Source: Bryopsis sp. KO-2023
Lineage: Eukaryota > Chlorophyta > Ulvophyceae > Bryopsidales > Bryopsidaceae
Length of the DNA: 64,000 nucleotides
Reading direction: 5' to 3'
Assembly: GCA_030272585.1 (NCBI GenBank)
Contig: BSYQ01000002.1
Span: forward strand, 1,116,001 to 1,180,000
Shown here: positions 1-10,806 of the stretch, piece after piece
How the letters are laid out: every line of letters begins with the position of its first letter
Numbering within the stretch: position 1 is the first letter of the stretch
The notes under the pieces: generated by a model
Database searches by the model: none
What the model was told of the DNA's origin: nothing
The model's input: the letters and a program-made list of their open reading frames with translations, nothing else
Made by a program: the position numbers and the translations under genes

Positions 1-1851
1 GAAAGGGGGGGGTAATGTGGTTCAGCAACGATCCCATGGATTTGGTGGAGTGCCACTCAGCACTCAGCACTCAGCAGTGCTGTTTTTTTTTTTTTAGACC
101 CAAATCTGTCCGCGACTCTTCAGCAGTGCTGTTGGTTGGGCTTAATTTTTTTCTTTTTCTTTCCCCCGATTCTATGGGCTCCTACCTGGCATGTCTTGTA
201 AAAACGTTTTGGTCGGTTGGCGCCATTGGTGGCGGCGATCGGCAGGCGTTACGTTTCACAATTCTTTCCGCGCGACTGCTGCGCCGCTTGGACCACTTGC
301 ACAGAGCACACGCGCAAAGGAGTTCGTTGGACGAGCCAGGCACTTGCAAGATTGTTTGTTGAGGTACGATTTACAGTGTGGATTCCACACACTTTCTGCG
401 CAAACGCACGTTGGGTTGCGGAGCACGACCCCCCTTGCCAGGTCGAAGGAAGAAATGTTGGCAAGGCTGATTCATTGCCAAAGCACCTGGATATGAAACA
501 CCTGGATATGAAACAATACACAGATATTGTATCCTGCTGTGCAGACTATTTTCCTCACTGTAATAACCCAGTTTTGTCGAAGAGGTTCTGCTCCTGCTGT
601 TATTTTTGTTGATTAATTGGAGAGGTGGTACCACCTCTTCAATCAATCAACAAAAATTACCACTGGTGAGAATCCAGTTTTTGTCAAACCAGCATAAGCA
701 GGGGTCGCTCATGCTGTGTTGGTTGAAGAGATGGTGGTAATTTGGTTTTGTCGAAGCAGTTTTGCAGATTCTGCTCCTTCCCATTTTGATTGATTGATTG
801 ATTCGAGAGTTTTTGTTACAGGTACAACACCCCAGGTGGTGGTTGAAAAAGCAAACAAACATTTTTCTGTACATGGTTGATGACTACCCCCCCCCCCACA
901 AACATGGATTTTTTCCATGCATGCATTTTTTCTGTACATGGTTGATCATAACCCCCCCCTCAAACATGGATTTTTTCCATGCATGCATGGAGCATACCAC
1001 AATGTTCCATAAACGCTGATTATCTCACAACAATTTACATGCACAGTCTGACACCCCATCAGTTTATCCAACCACCAAACCCTGGGAGCTGATCGAAAAA
1101 AAAAAACACGCCATTTTTACGCAGAATTTTTCATGTTCTTTTTCTGCAAAAGATCTTTTCATGCCAAAAAGAAAGATTTATCATGCTGGCCCCTTCAGCA
1201 TCCTTTCAAAAGTTTCCCCATATAATTGCCCAAACAAGCAATACGCCTTATTCAGGAGGCTTCGTTCCTTCCCTTTCCTTGTGTTTGGTTTTCAACCATT
1301 CAAAGAAAGGTCAGGGTGGGGTTTTTATAACCCAGGAGGGAAAAATTCCCATACCCTCCCCCCCCCCAAAAAAAAGGTGATAAAACCCCCACACCCTTCA
1401 TATGACTGGAAACTAACACCCCCCCCCCTCTTTTACAAAAAAAATGATCACCTGCCACCCCCTCTTATATTTAAAACTGCAACTGGGGTCATTATTACCC
1501 CATTGCCAGCACGACACCTTTTCCCCCAAGTGAAAAATTACCAAGCAAAGCTTTTCAATCCAGCAGCTTGCTGGTATATATATTGCTCCCAATCATATAC
1601 CTCCAGCCCCTGACCTCAGCAAAACCACCATACATTCATATCATATATATATACATATATATATCATATATTCCCCCAACCCCCCCACCACCACCATATG
1701 TTGCTCTGTACTCCTGACCTGCTCAAAAACCCAATCATACAGCCCCCCACCCCATGACCTCAACAAAACCCCACACTCTCTCCCCCATCCCATGCATGCA
1801 TGCGCTAACAAATCCCCAATAAGTATAATGATCTTCCTGATCAGTGAAACC
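1..1851. other. Gene-free stretch downstream of the phosphate transporter
   Basis: I see no supportable gene. Short open frames on both strands are low-complexity. The stretch holds poly-T, poly-C and poly-A runs, TA-rich microsatellite around 1640-1670, a minus-strand copy of the dispersed motif (about 176-215), a doubled 15-mer at 485-515 (CACCTGGATATGAAA twice) and a direct duplication at 861-988. Its right end is the 3' flank of the minus-strand transporter gene. Confidence 0.6.
861..988. repeat. Tandem direct duplication, unit about 64 bp
   Basis: Two neighbouring copies begin with TTTTTCTGTACATGGTTGAT, pass through a poly-C run and end in ATGGATTTTTTCCATGCATG. The ATGGA...TCCAT end is itself a small inverted repeat. 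The copies differ by a few bases and by the length of the C run. Confidence 0.8.
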
Positions 1852-3567
1852 TTAGTTTGCAGTGCAGGTGTCAATGTAAGCCGCCAAAGCAGGAGACAAA
1901 ATATCCAACTGCATGGAGCTCGTGTCGACGTTCAGCTCGTCCGCCTGGATGTTCAACTCAGTAGCATTCCCCTGGATACCCTTAATGGTGTCCGTCCCCA
2001 GAGCTCCAATCAGCTCCTCGTTGGCGGTGAAGATTCCGTCCTCATATCTGGCGATCGTCCGGAGGTTGGGAATGGAGGGTGCATATATTGCTTGCGCGAA
2101 AAAGGCGGCAGCTGTGAATCCGACCACCACCAGAGTGATAAGCCACCCGCCGACCACCTTGAGGAAAAGCATGCCGTTCACGCCGCCAGCACCTTCAAGG
2201 AGCCCGACTCCGACAGTGGCGCCGACCTGGCAGTGAGTGGTGGAGAGGGGGATTCCGTATCTGGAGCCGATAATAATGATGGTCGCTGAGCCCAGCTCGA
2301 TTGTGAACCCTCTGGACGGGGAGATTTTTGTGAGCTTGACTCCTATAGCACGGATAATGGTGTGGCCGTAAGTAGCTAAGCCAACGACGATTCCGAACCC
2401 ACCCAACGCCAAAATCCAAATCGGGACCTCTGACTTGGACTCCACTTTCATTTCGTTGTATATCGAGTAGATCCCGGCGAACGGGCCGATGGAGTTGGCC
2501 ACGTCGTTTGCTCCGTGTGCAAAGGAGTCGCACATGGCGGTGAAAACTTGCAAAAACCTGAAGGCTTCCTCCGTTTCAACTGCGAACGTCTCGGCGTTGT
2601 CGTGCACGTGCTGGACCTTGTCGTCGCTTTTGATCACGCTATGTACGTCTTTGTCGAGGTAAGTCATAGCTTTATCGGTTTTCGTTTGCGGCGCTGAGGC
2701 CCCCTCCCCTTTGGACTCATCCAAAGCCGCCGTATCGTCTTTGGCGGCGGCCGCCTGCCCGACTGCCAACCCCCTCCTCCGCAACCACGGAACGAAAGCG
2801 AAATGTAGAGTGACGCCGATAAGTGCACCCAACCCCCAAGCGATCAAACTCGACCAACCCGGGCCGAGATGCTCGTACAGTTTCTTTTTCTCCCCGTTGA
2901 TTTTGACCTTTCTGCTGAAACCCTTGTAGATAATAAAGTACGCGTTCACAGCGATCGTGATTCCCACAAGAAACGGGAAAAAGATCAGGGCCCTTTCGAA
3001 CGAGTGAGCGCTCCTGAGAATGAACACGCGAATGGACCAAAACAGGAAAGCGGCGGCGATCCCCGACAACAGGGGGCTAACCACCCACGAAATGATCACC
3101 GGAACCACGCCGCTGAACTTTTTGAGCGCCTCCTTGCTGGAGTCGTACTTGTACCAAACCACGGCATCGCTCCCGTGGGCCACCAAACTCATTCCGATAA
3201 TACCTCCGATAACGGAGTGGGTGGTCGAAACCGGGAGCTCCAGAAAGGTCGCCAGCAGGAGCCATATCCCCGTGGCCAACAGCACGCACAGGAAACCATA
3301 CATAAGCACCTCAGGATCTTCTGCGAACGCCGACTTGTCCGCGATCTTTTTCCGCACCGTGTCCGTCACTTGGGATCCCAACAGCACCGCCCCTCCGAAC
3401 TCGAATATGGCTCCGATAATGACGGCTTGCGTCAGGGTCAGGGCTTTCGACCCAACGGACGACGCGAATGCGTTTGCGACATCGTTGGCTCCGATTCCGT
3501 ATGCGGTAAAGAAAGCGGTAAAGGCGCCGAGCACCACGATCCAGGTGTATTGGTCCCACTCGTTCAT
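1852..3567 (-). CDS. PiT-family inorganic phosphate transporter
   Basis: The protein is a 571-residue membrane symporter of the PiT (Pho4/Pho89, SLC20) family, which moves inorganic phosphate with Na+ or H+. Both halves of the inverted-topology family signature are present: GANDVANAF at residues 26-34 and GANDVANS at 352-359. The paired PVSTTH (112-117) and PLSTTH (440-445) motifs also belong to the family. About ten hydrophobic segments flank a hydrophilic Lys/Asp-rich central loop (about 263-335), as is usual. It is a single exon, unlike most genes here. The start is the ATG at 3565-3567, followed by Asn-Glu-Trp; the stop is TAA. No N-terminal signal or transit peptide is evident, so plasma membrane is the likeliest site. 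The ion used cannot be told from sequence alone. Confidence 0.95.
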   Translation of the reverse strand: MNEWDQYTWIVVLGAFTAFFTAYGIGANDVANAFASSVGSKALTLTQAVIIGAIFEFGGAVLLGSQVTDTVRKKIADKSAFAEDPEVLMYGFLCVLLATGIWLLLATFLELPVSTTHSVIGGIIGMSLVAHGSDAVVWYKYDSSKEALKKFSGVVPVIISWVVSPLLSGIAAAFLFWSIRVFILRSAHSFERALIFFPFLVGITIAVNAYFIIYKGFSRKVKINGEKKKLYEHLGPGWSSLIAWGLGALIGVTLHFAFVPWLRRRGLAVGQAAAAKDDTAALDESKGEGASAPQTKTDKAMTYLDKDVHSVIKSDDKVQHVHDNAETFAVETEEAFRFLQVFTAMCDSFAHGANDVANSIGPFAGIYSIYNEMKVESKSEVPIWILALGGFGIVVGLATYGHTIIRAIGVKLTKISPSRGFTIELGSATIIIIGSRYGIPLSTTHCQVGATVGVGLLEGAGGVNGMLFLKVVGGWLITLVVVGFTAAAFFAQAIYAPSIPNLRTIARYEDGIFTANEELIGALGTDTIKGIQGNATELNIQADELNVDTSSMQLDILSPALAAYIDTCTAN

Positions 3568-5326
3568 GTTGATCGCGCGTCGCTGTTGGTTGGATGAACT
3601 CTGGTTGAAACCCCACGAATTTGTCTAGCTGCAAAGGGGGGGAATAAGCAAGCTCCCAGAATATTCGCAGAATATGCGGGGTGGTCACGTGATACCCCAC
3701 ACACAATCAATATCAGTCGACCCATCAGTCAGACATCACGTGTTCTGACGAAACCTAGAGAAGATATCTACCCCGTTGTAAGACTTCTCGAACACAAAGT
3801 TGCAACCAAACTTTTTGCAAGAGTCAGTTTTTCCTCTCACAGACACCACCTTATCCTCCCCGATTCCACTTTCCCCAAGCTATGACTAATCAGTCGCATT
3901 CCTGTCTTAATGTACCACATTCCCCAAAACTGACTGTCTCTCCTCAGCCCATCAGAATCTCCAGCCCAACACCGTTCAAAAACGATCGCGCCGCCGCTAA
4001 AGTTTTTAGCCAACCAGTTTTTAGTTTTTAGTTTTGGTTTTTAGCATGTAATTTTTGGTTTGGTTTGGTTTTAGCCAACCAGCCAAAAATGTTGCAAGAC
4101 AAGCCAAGGCCAATTTTTTTTCCCAGCAGCAAAAATAAATCGTACCAGACAGGAAACGGTAAAGAAAAAGAACGGATAGGAGGGGGTAATGATTGTTAAT
4201 CGAGTACGCTTGTAGTTTTTCCTTTCGACTTATTGGAGTAAAAAGGGGAAAGGTACTGTGTGTGAATGAGGTGGAGCTCGACGGTTTCTGATACTCGACT
4301 TTTTCACAACCAGTGTGAGATCACCGACAGTCATAGAGGTAGCCAGGGGAGGTGCTCAATCCTGCATCAATCAATCAATCAATCGATTATAGCACAAAGA
4401 GGCCATGACCCCCCATAATGCCATAATTCTCTATCCTGCATGTCTTCCTGCTTTTTTTCCCGCTGCTTTGGCCACCCTCGCCTTGTCTTGCAAACTGCAA
4501 TTGGTTCATAAGCAACTGTGAAACACCGACTAAATGCTTGCAAAAAATGCCAGGCCAGAGCTTATACACCGACAAAACATTCACGAAAAAGTCATTCGAA
4601 AACCTACAGCTAGCACCAGGGGAAAACACCAGCATGTCGTCAGGTAGCAAGGTCAATCCAAACAACCGTGAAAAAGCACCATCAGAACCAGCAAAAGTAA
4701 GACGTTGCGCAAAGATATTACTGTCTTTTGGAAAGCCAACCATCCACGCTCATGCCCAAAAGTGATTCTGGAATCAGAATTACATTTTCGAATTAAAAAA
4801 AGGACATTTAATCCTTGAAATGCATATCAAAGGAACGTAATGTGTTGGGGAAATGCAGTTCTTGGTTCAACGCTGTTGAAGGATGAGCAAAAAGTTCACT
4901 GTTTGGCCCCAAATCTGGGGGAAAGGGGGGGGGGGGGGGGGAGATATACGAAGTTAAAAGCATCAAGCTAATGGATTCTTGGACCTCCAGTGTCGACCCT
5001 GCATGTTGTTATGAGGGAAAAACAGTGTTTTTTTCTGTTTTTTTGCAATGTTGCAACAAATGCCAGAGCCTATATAGGCCAAAATACAGCATCAAGGGGG
5101 TGAGAAGGGGAGTTTGTTCGCTCCCCAGAAAAACAGAAAAGTTAAAAATGTGTTTTTTTTTGCTTTAACTCTAACTTTGCTCGGAGCAAGGTTCTATTTT
5201 TGGAGAAACCACATTTTTGGTTGTCACATAGTTCAAAATAAAAATATATAAACACCAAACAAACTTGTTCGATGGTTTACAGGATTGAGGAAAGTAGCTT
5301 GAGAAAATTTAACAAACAATTTCAGG
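3568..5326. other. Transporter 5' flank and gene-free stretch
   Basis: The first few hundred bases are the promoter side of the minus-strand transporter. The rest has no gene I can support. Overlapping frames at 4387-4765 encode 118 aa (-) and 75 aa (+), but they include a copy of the dispersed motif (about 4538-4566) and resemble nothing. Other motif copies lie near 4078-4110 and 5045-5090. A G run lies near 4926-4941. Confidence 0.5.
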
Positions 5327-5799
5327 ATGATGTCTGATTGTGAAAACTTGGCTGATCAGGAATTGAGTCAGTTGTACAAGGTAAGGTTTCCACAGCGACC
5401 TACTCAACCGTAAAAAAAATACTCCAAGATAAGGTCGTTCGGTGGTATGGAGCGTTTTTCCCTGAAAGATCTTGTTTTTGGAGTGGTTTTGATACTGGAC
5501 ACCTCAAGGAGCTTCGTTCTGGTTCGGCTCAGGTCGTTACAGTGATTTCAGTACCAAATTATCCTGTTTAAAAAAAACAAGAGTTTACAGCTCAATGTTC
5601 GTCCTTGATCTCCTCTGTCGTTTTAAGCGAATCCCATCTTGAACGAGGATTCACCCCCAGCCAAAACACAACGCATTATTGTGTTAGCCGCCCTGCCCCC
5701 TCCTAATCACGAGACTAAAACACCCCAATCTCTGCTTACGTTCGACGAGATCTCCCAAGTTATTGATGGGGACGCTGGTACCGATATCGATTTCTAGGG
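5327..5799 (+). CDS. Possible small spliced gene, unrecognised
   Basis: Two pieces look like the first and last exon of a small gene. Exon 1 (5327-5380) starts with two ATGs, encodes MMSDCENLADQELSQLYK and ends at a strong donor (AAG|gtaagg). The last exon is open in the same frame from about 5628 to a TAG at 5797-5799 and ends in the acidic tail DEISQVIDGDAGTDIDF. A phase-0 join to an acceptor near 5644 would give about 67 residues, but that acceptor has a poor pyrimidine tract. A third open stretch (about 5402-5570, another frame) lies between them and could be a middle exon or chance. No family is recognised. It may be a pseudogene. Confidence 0.3.
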
Positions 5800-5910
5800 G
5801 AAATGCTTTACAGATATTGTGTGGGAGCTCGTGTTTTCTGCTCGAATTGTAAAAAGAAGAATGACTGGTGCTGGTTAGCAGTGTGCTTATGGACGGTGCC
5901 TGTATATGAT

Positions 5911-6040
5911 CACGTGATCACTCAGATATTCCTTACAAAAGATCCATTTACACACATGAGGCCTGCAAGCTCTGAGGATATTTTGATTAGTGGAAACCTC
6001 CTCCCACACCAGGAATTGTAAGATACACCCCTCCTGGCCA
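5911..6040. repeat. Duplicated flank, copy 1 (pair with 9726-10003)
   Basis: The stretch from the ATCACTCAGATA segment to ATTGTAAGATACACC is repeated at 9726-10003 with scattered changes. Both copies contain CCATTTACACACATGAGGCC. It lies beside the secreted-protein genes, so it was probably copied with them in a segmental duplication. Confidence 0.85.
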
Positions 6041-6407
6041 TGATTTTTAACCGTAGATATTTTGAGCCGCTTATCAGAGTCGACGTATCTGCACCGTCGC
6101 TTTTATAAGCGGAGCAGTGAGATATCTCAGCCCCACGTCTTAAAAATATCAACGGGAGGGAGGTGGTGCTGTGGATATGTGAAAGACGACGACTTTCCCC
6201 AAGTCAACGGAGTGCCTCCTGGCACTTTTTCCCCAACACGAAGCGCTCGTGGTTAAATCAACGTCGAGTACAACAACAACAAACCGTAAAACCCCCCCAC
6301 GACTCTCCCACCTCCGTTTCAAAAATGCTTTTGATTCCATGTCAAAACCAACCCCCATGTCAAAACCAACCCCCCAGTTAATTAACACCTGCACCAGCAG
6401 ACGGCCC

Positions 6408-6866
6408 CTAGCAAGTGGTGCCGTAGTAAGGGACGAAAATGGTTCCCCACACCTTGTAGGCCGTGCAAGTCGCCAGCATATCGTCAACTGAGTCGTAATG
6501 CACGTTATAAATTTGTGGAAAGCCAGCCATGACGATGTTGGCGTGGCAATCGATACCGAGAGCGGTATCCGGGAACGTGTATGAGGTTGAGAAGCCCAGA
6601 GATACGCCGTTGCTCTGCCAGCTCTCGACTTTGGAGGTGGCCATGTCAAAGTACTGAACGGTTAGCTTGATAACGTAACCACCCCCGTTGTCGACTTTGC
6701 AACTCTGGGAGGCGTTGGCCAGGCATACGCCGGCGAGGAGGAGGACGCAGATCTACACCGCAGAGGGACGCAGAACAGGGTCGTTACAACAGATCCACAC
6801 CACCACCCTGAGTCGTCGGCCGTCAGAAAACTCGAGCGGGGCACTCACCATAGTGGCGGACTTCAT
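6408..6866 (-). CDS. Small secreted protein, family copy A (shortened)
   Basis: The model has two exons: 6849-6866 (MKSATM, donor ATG|gtgagt) and 6408-6752 (acceptor gtgtag), giving 120 residues. Residues 1 to about 20 form a signal peptide ending in ANA, so the product is exported. Compared with copies B and C it lacks the second intron and about 28 residues. Here the signal peptide runs in frame straight into SCKVDNGGGY, deleting the segment that spans the B/C splice junction. The rest matches B and C closely: a W-Q-S turn, the GIDC block, and a C-terminal YKVWGT followed by a final Cys. The frame is intact, so it may still be functional. It lies head-to-head with copy B in a large inverted duplication. 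Confidence 0.8.
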
Positions 6867-6952
6867 GGTTGCTGCGTAGGTAAAAGGTCGTGAACGCAAA
6901 TTGCTGAAGAGTCAAGGCACGAGAAGAAGTGGTTGCGGGTCGGCAGGGGCTG

Positions 6953-6959
6953 CTTTATA
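6953..6959 (-). promoter_or_regulatory. TATA box of copy A
   Basis: TATAAAG on the minus strand, 87 bases before the ATG. The same box in the same context (GTCTTTCTATAAAG) precedes copies B and C at 90-91 bases. Confidence 0.75.
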
Positions 6960-7402
6960 GAAAGACGAGGTCAGGGAAGCTGACAGCAAGGGGACCCTGC
7001 TGTGTATTACTGGGCATTCGAATCGAGGGCATATCTGCTTTTCCATCACCCGTTCGCCAGACTTGCTACCTCAACGGACGGGTCAAGATAATACTAACCA
7101 GTGCCAGTATCTGTTTACGAATGGCACCTTTCGCGCGATCTCATGTGCCAAATCCTGTAAATAACTAAAAAATTACGAGGCAGTTTTACGACAAAACAGC
7201 GTGCGATTCTGACGCGGCCGCGATCACGTGCAATATTTTCCGCCGCAACAGATACCAGCACTTGTTACTATTTTCTTGACCCGCCCGTTGAGGTAGCAAG
7301 TCTGGCGAACGGGTGATGGAAAAGCAGATATGCGCTCGATTCGAATGCCCAGTAATACACAGCAGGGTCCCCTTGCTGTCAGCTTCCCTGACCTCGTCTT
7401 TC

Positions 7403-7409
7403 TATAAAG
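7403..7409 (+). promoter_or_regulatory. TATA box of copy B
   Basis: TATAAAG 91 bases before the ATG, conserved in position among all three family copies. Confidence 0.75.
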
Positions 7410-7493
7410 GCAGCCCCTGTCGACCCGCAACCACTTCTCGTGCCTTGACTCTTCAGCAATTTGCGTTCACGACCTTTTACCTACGCAGCAACC

Positions 7494-8168
7494 ATGAAGT
7501 CCGCCACTATGGTGAGTGCCCCGCTCGAGTTTTCTGACGGCCGACGACTCAGGGTGGTGGTGTGGATCTGTTGTAACGACCCTGTTCTGCGTCCCTCTGC
7601 TGTGTAGATCTGCGTCCTCCTGTTCGCCGGCGTATGCCTGGCCAACGCCTCGTACCACGGACCTGGGGACGGGGAAATGCATATCGGAGGTAGAGTCCTC
7701 ATACCCCGTTGAACCGTTCTGCGGGGCGTTTTTCCAGAAAAAGCTCTGGGCAAACAAGCCCCCTGTGCTGCTTATGCGCTGCGTTTGAGAACTGACTGTC
7801 CCTGCTCGCTGCTGTGCACAGACTTAAGGATTCCTATCAAGGGCACCAGCAAGTCGCCGAGCACAGGCTCCGTGTTCAAAGTCGACAACGGCGGTGGTTA
7901 CGTCATTAAGTTGACCGTCCAGTACTTCGATATCGCGCTTTCCAAAATCGTCAAGTGGCAGAGCGACGGCAAATCTCTGGGCTTCTCTGCGTCGTACACT
8001 TTCCCCTCCACCGCCGCCGGAATCGACTGCTGGACCAACATCGTCATGGCGGGCTTCCCCGAAATCCTCTATGAGCACTACGACTCAGCAGCAGACATGT
8101 GCAACACTTGCACGGCTTACAAAGTTTGGGGGACGATTTTCAGCCCACAGTATACAACCACTTGCTAG
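7494..8168 (+). CDS. Small secreted protein, family copy B
   Basis: The model has three exons: 7494-7511 (MKSATM|gtgagt), 7608-7689 (gtgtag|, ending GGA G|gtagag) and 7822-8168 (cacag|AC). Phases agree (0, then 1) and give 148 residues. A signal peptide (1 to about 20, ending ANA) implies export. The mature part of about 128 residues has a Gly-Pro-Gly linker, then a Val/Tyr-rich beta-type domain with KVDNGGGYVIKL, W-Q-S-D, GIDCW and C-terminal YKVWGTIFSP plus a last Cys. The order (Gly-Tyr-Val near the start, a Trp turn, W-G-T-x-x-x-P near the end) faintly recalls the C-terminal beta-sandwich domain of thiol-activated cytolysins. There is no pore-forming part, so this resemblance is tentative and function is unknown. 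Confidence 0.85.
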
Positions 8169-9725
8169 GTACCTCTCACCGTTGAAAAAAACAGGGCGAT
8201 TTTGACATGAGTTTTTGGGACGTTTTCAGGGACGTTGTGGGGGTTTTTCCTGTGTTGTACTCGACGTCGTTGTAACTACGAGCCGTCGTGGAAAAAATTG
8301 CTCCCTATGCTGATTGCACCGTATTGTTACACAGCACCAGTCTCCAAGCTCGTCCATTTTCCTGTTGAAGGAGGATATCACGGGACTGCTTACCTCACTA
8401 TGCACCAGAAAGTGGGCCTCAACCCCCTGTCGCAGAAATAATCGGAAACGTTTTTGCTGTTCATGGCTGGAATTGGCAAATTGTAGCTGAAAGTGATATG
8501 GAAACATCCTCTCCGTCCGACATCAACTTCGTTTCCCACCAGATAAACGTATGTACGACCTGCAGGAAAGTTGTTGTTTTATTGCGCGGGCTATGGAGCT
8601 TGATTTCGGTTATGCTCGTTATTCTCCTCCCTGTGTGTGCCCCACTGGATAATTATATATGGCACACTGGGTCGTTGGAAAAACTTGTAGGGGGTATGGA
8701 TATATTTAGGGGATATTATAGCGTTTGACGCCTGTTCGAGGTGTTTGAACACGTCAGACAAACGTTTTTCTATGTCTGACCTGTCGATTCTGTGGTATGG
8801 GCTTGTTCTTCCCAACACAAACCAAAAATATTACAAGGCATGCCAAGCTAGAGCCTATATACCTACTCTGTCTTAATTTATCATTTCACTTGTATTTGGA
8901 GTCACAGTTCACGAGTCAGACATCCAATTTATGGGAAGCCGCCAACGTGGTTCAAAAATTTCCAACAGCGAAACGGCCATCTTGCGAAAACTTACAACAG
9001 ATATTAGACAAAAGTGCTGTAAATCAGTGGTAGGTGGGACCGGGAGAACCTCTGCAAGGAACACCCGAATGTTGATGCACCATAAATACCTCGACCACCT
9101 GCCAGAACTTGATCAACTGCCTCAACCCTCCGAAAAGCATGCCCCATTGACCCAACTCCTAGATCCCAGGAGTTATGATCTCACATGGCACTTAGCAAAT
9201 TCCCCTCCCTGACTCACTGTATGGGTGACCGTTTTTTGGCCTGTGTAAAACTTTGACGCTCAATAGAGCTTGTGACACCGACCACTCCTCTCACACGACT
9301 AGACGTTTTCCTCTGAATAAGTGACCCTCTACAGGAAGAGAAAAGAAACAAGACATAACAGAGAACAAGGAGTCGTCATTTGGCTACCAGAGGTTTGAGT
9401 TTTGAATCTGAGTGGGAAGGGGGGCGGGGGGGGGGGGGAGATCGAGAGATGAAGGTTTATGAGTCGTTGATCTTGAAATTAAAACACATAGAACCCCATA
9501 TTCAAAAGGAGGGAAAGAGTTACGGACCAGAGAGCATCGCTGTTTTCAGGTAGGTTATTTGTTGTTTTCAACTTATATGGGGGAATCCTATTTGTTTGTG
9601 TTTTGTTATCTACTTTGGGATGCCTTGCTGCTGTTGTTTTTTTCTTTAAAAAAAATAAATAGTAATAGGAGAATGTCTCTCCTACACAATGTAATTAATG
9701 TTTGTTTGTTTGTTATGTATGTGAT
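8169..9725. other. 3' flank of copy B and gene-free stretch
   Basis: About 120 bases after the stop resemble the 3' flank of copy C (shared GGGACGTTGT and TACTCGACGT blocks), so the duplication included the 3' end. Beyond that I see no gene. The stretch holds a copy of the dispersed motif at about 8820-8862 and G runs near 9420-9440. Confidence 0.55.
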
Positions 9726-9840
9726 TACGTAATCACTCAGATACTCCCCTCAAAGGATCCATTTACACACATGAGGCCCGCAAGCTATTCTGGATATTTC
9801 GATTCCTAGAAACCTCCTCTCACGCCACGAATTGTAAGAT

Positions 9841-9934
<94 letters not shown>

Positions 9935-10003
9935 GAAGATATAAGATTGTAAGATATAAGATACAAACAAACAAACAACATTAAGATACACCTCTCCCGG
10001 CCA
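9726..10003. repeat. Duplicated flank, copy 2, expanded by a microsatellite
   Basis: Homologous to 5911-6040. Its right part is split by a long ATCA array (9841-9934) and an AAAC array. The shared end (AAGATACACCTCTCCCGGCC-like) follows the arrays. Confidence 0.85.
9841..9934. repeat. (ATCA)n microsatellite, about 23 units
   Basis: Uninterrupted four-base array inside the duplicated flank. The corresponding site in the first copy has no array, so it expanded after the duplication. Confidence 0.98.
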
Positions 10004-10061
10004 ATGCCCAGTCATGCACAGCAGCGCTCCTTTGCTGTCAGCTTCCCCGACCTCGTCTTTC

Positions 10062-10068
10062 TATAAAG
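10062..10068 (+). promoter_or_regulatory. TATA box of copy C
   Basis: TATAAAG 90 bases before the ATG of copy C, in the same sequence context as copies A and B. Confidence 0.75.
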
Positions 10069-10151
10069 CAACCCCTGTCGACCTACCACCACTTCTCGTG
10101 CCTTGACTTTTCAGCGACTTGCATACACGACCTTTTACCCGCGCAGCAACC

Positions 10152-10806
10152 ATGAAGTCCGCCACTATGGTGAGTGCCCCGCTCGAGTTTCTGACGGCCG
10201 ACGACTCAGGTTGGTGTAGATCTGTTGTAACGACCCTGTTCTGCGTCCCCCTGCTTTGCAGATCTGCGTCCTCCTTGCCGGAATCTGCCTGGCCAGCGCA
10301 GAATATCTCGGACCTGGGGACAGGAAGATGCGGATCGGAGGTAAAGTCCTCATACCCCGGTGAACCGTTCGTTGGGGCGTTTTTCCAGGAAAAGCTCTGA
10401 GCAAACAAGCCCCCTGTGCTACTCCTTCCAAACTGACTGTCCCTGATCGCTTTGCACAGACTTGAAGATCCCGATCAAGGGCACCAGCTCGTCGCCGAAC
10501 TCGGGCTCCGTGTTCAAAGTCGACAACGGGGGTAGTTACGATATCAAGTTGACCGTCCAGTACTTTGATATCGCCTCTTCTGAGCTCGTCAAGTGGGAGA
10601 GCGACGCCATATCTCCGGGCAACTCTGCGTCGTACAGTTTCCCGGATACAGCACTCGGGATCGACTGCTGGACCAACGTCGTGCTGGTCGGCTTCCCCAG
10701 AATTTTTCACCAACACTACGGCTCGACAGCAGACATGTGGAATGTTTGCACGGCTTATGAAGTTGGGGGGACGGTTTTCAGCCCGTCGTATACTACCACT
10801 TGCTAG
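10152..10806 (+). CDS. Small secreted protein, family copy C
   Basis: The model has three exons: 10152-10169, 10262-10340 and 10460-10806, with splice sites and phases identical to copy B, giving 147 residues. A signal peptide ends in ASA. The mature domain carries the family blocks KVDNGGSYDIKL, W-E-S-D, GIDCW and a final TTTC. In the C-terminal block the usual Y-K-V-W-G-T reads Y-E-V-G-G-T, so the Trp found in A and B is lost. Promoter, intron 1 and 3' flank are homologous to copy B. It lies about 2 kb downstream of B in the same orientation, as part of a larger direct duplication. Confidence 0.85.

Larger units (their letters stand above)
6709..7651. repeat. Large inverted repeat, arms about 405 bp, 131-bp spacer
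   Basis: The left arm 6709-7115 and right arm 7247-7651 are near-identical inverted copies. Each holds the promoter, exon 1, intron 1 and the signal-peptide part of the small secreted-protein gene. The spacer 7116-7246 is unique and includes GCGGCCGC and CACGTG-containing sequence. The arrangement makes a divergent gene pair (A on minus, B on plus). Confidence 0.9.

Noticed and set aside
4387-4765. Overlapping 118-codon (-) and 75-codon (+) frames
   Set aside because: They include a copy of the dispersed motif, have no recognisable domain and no splice partners.
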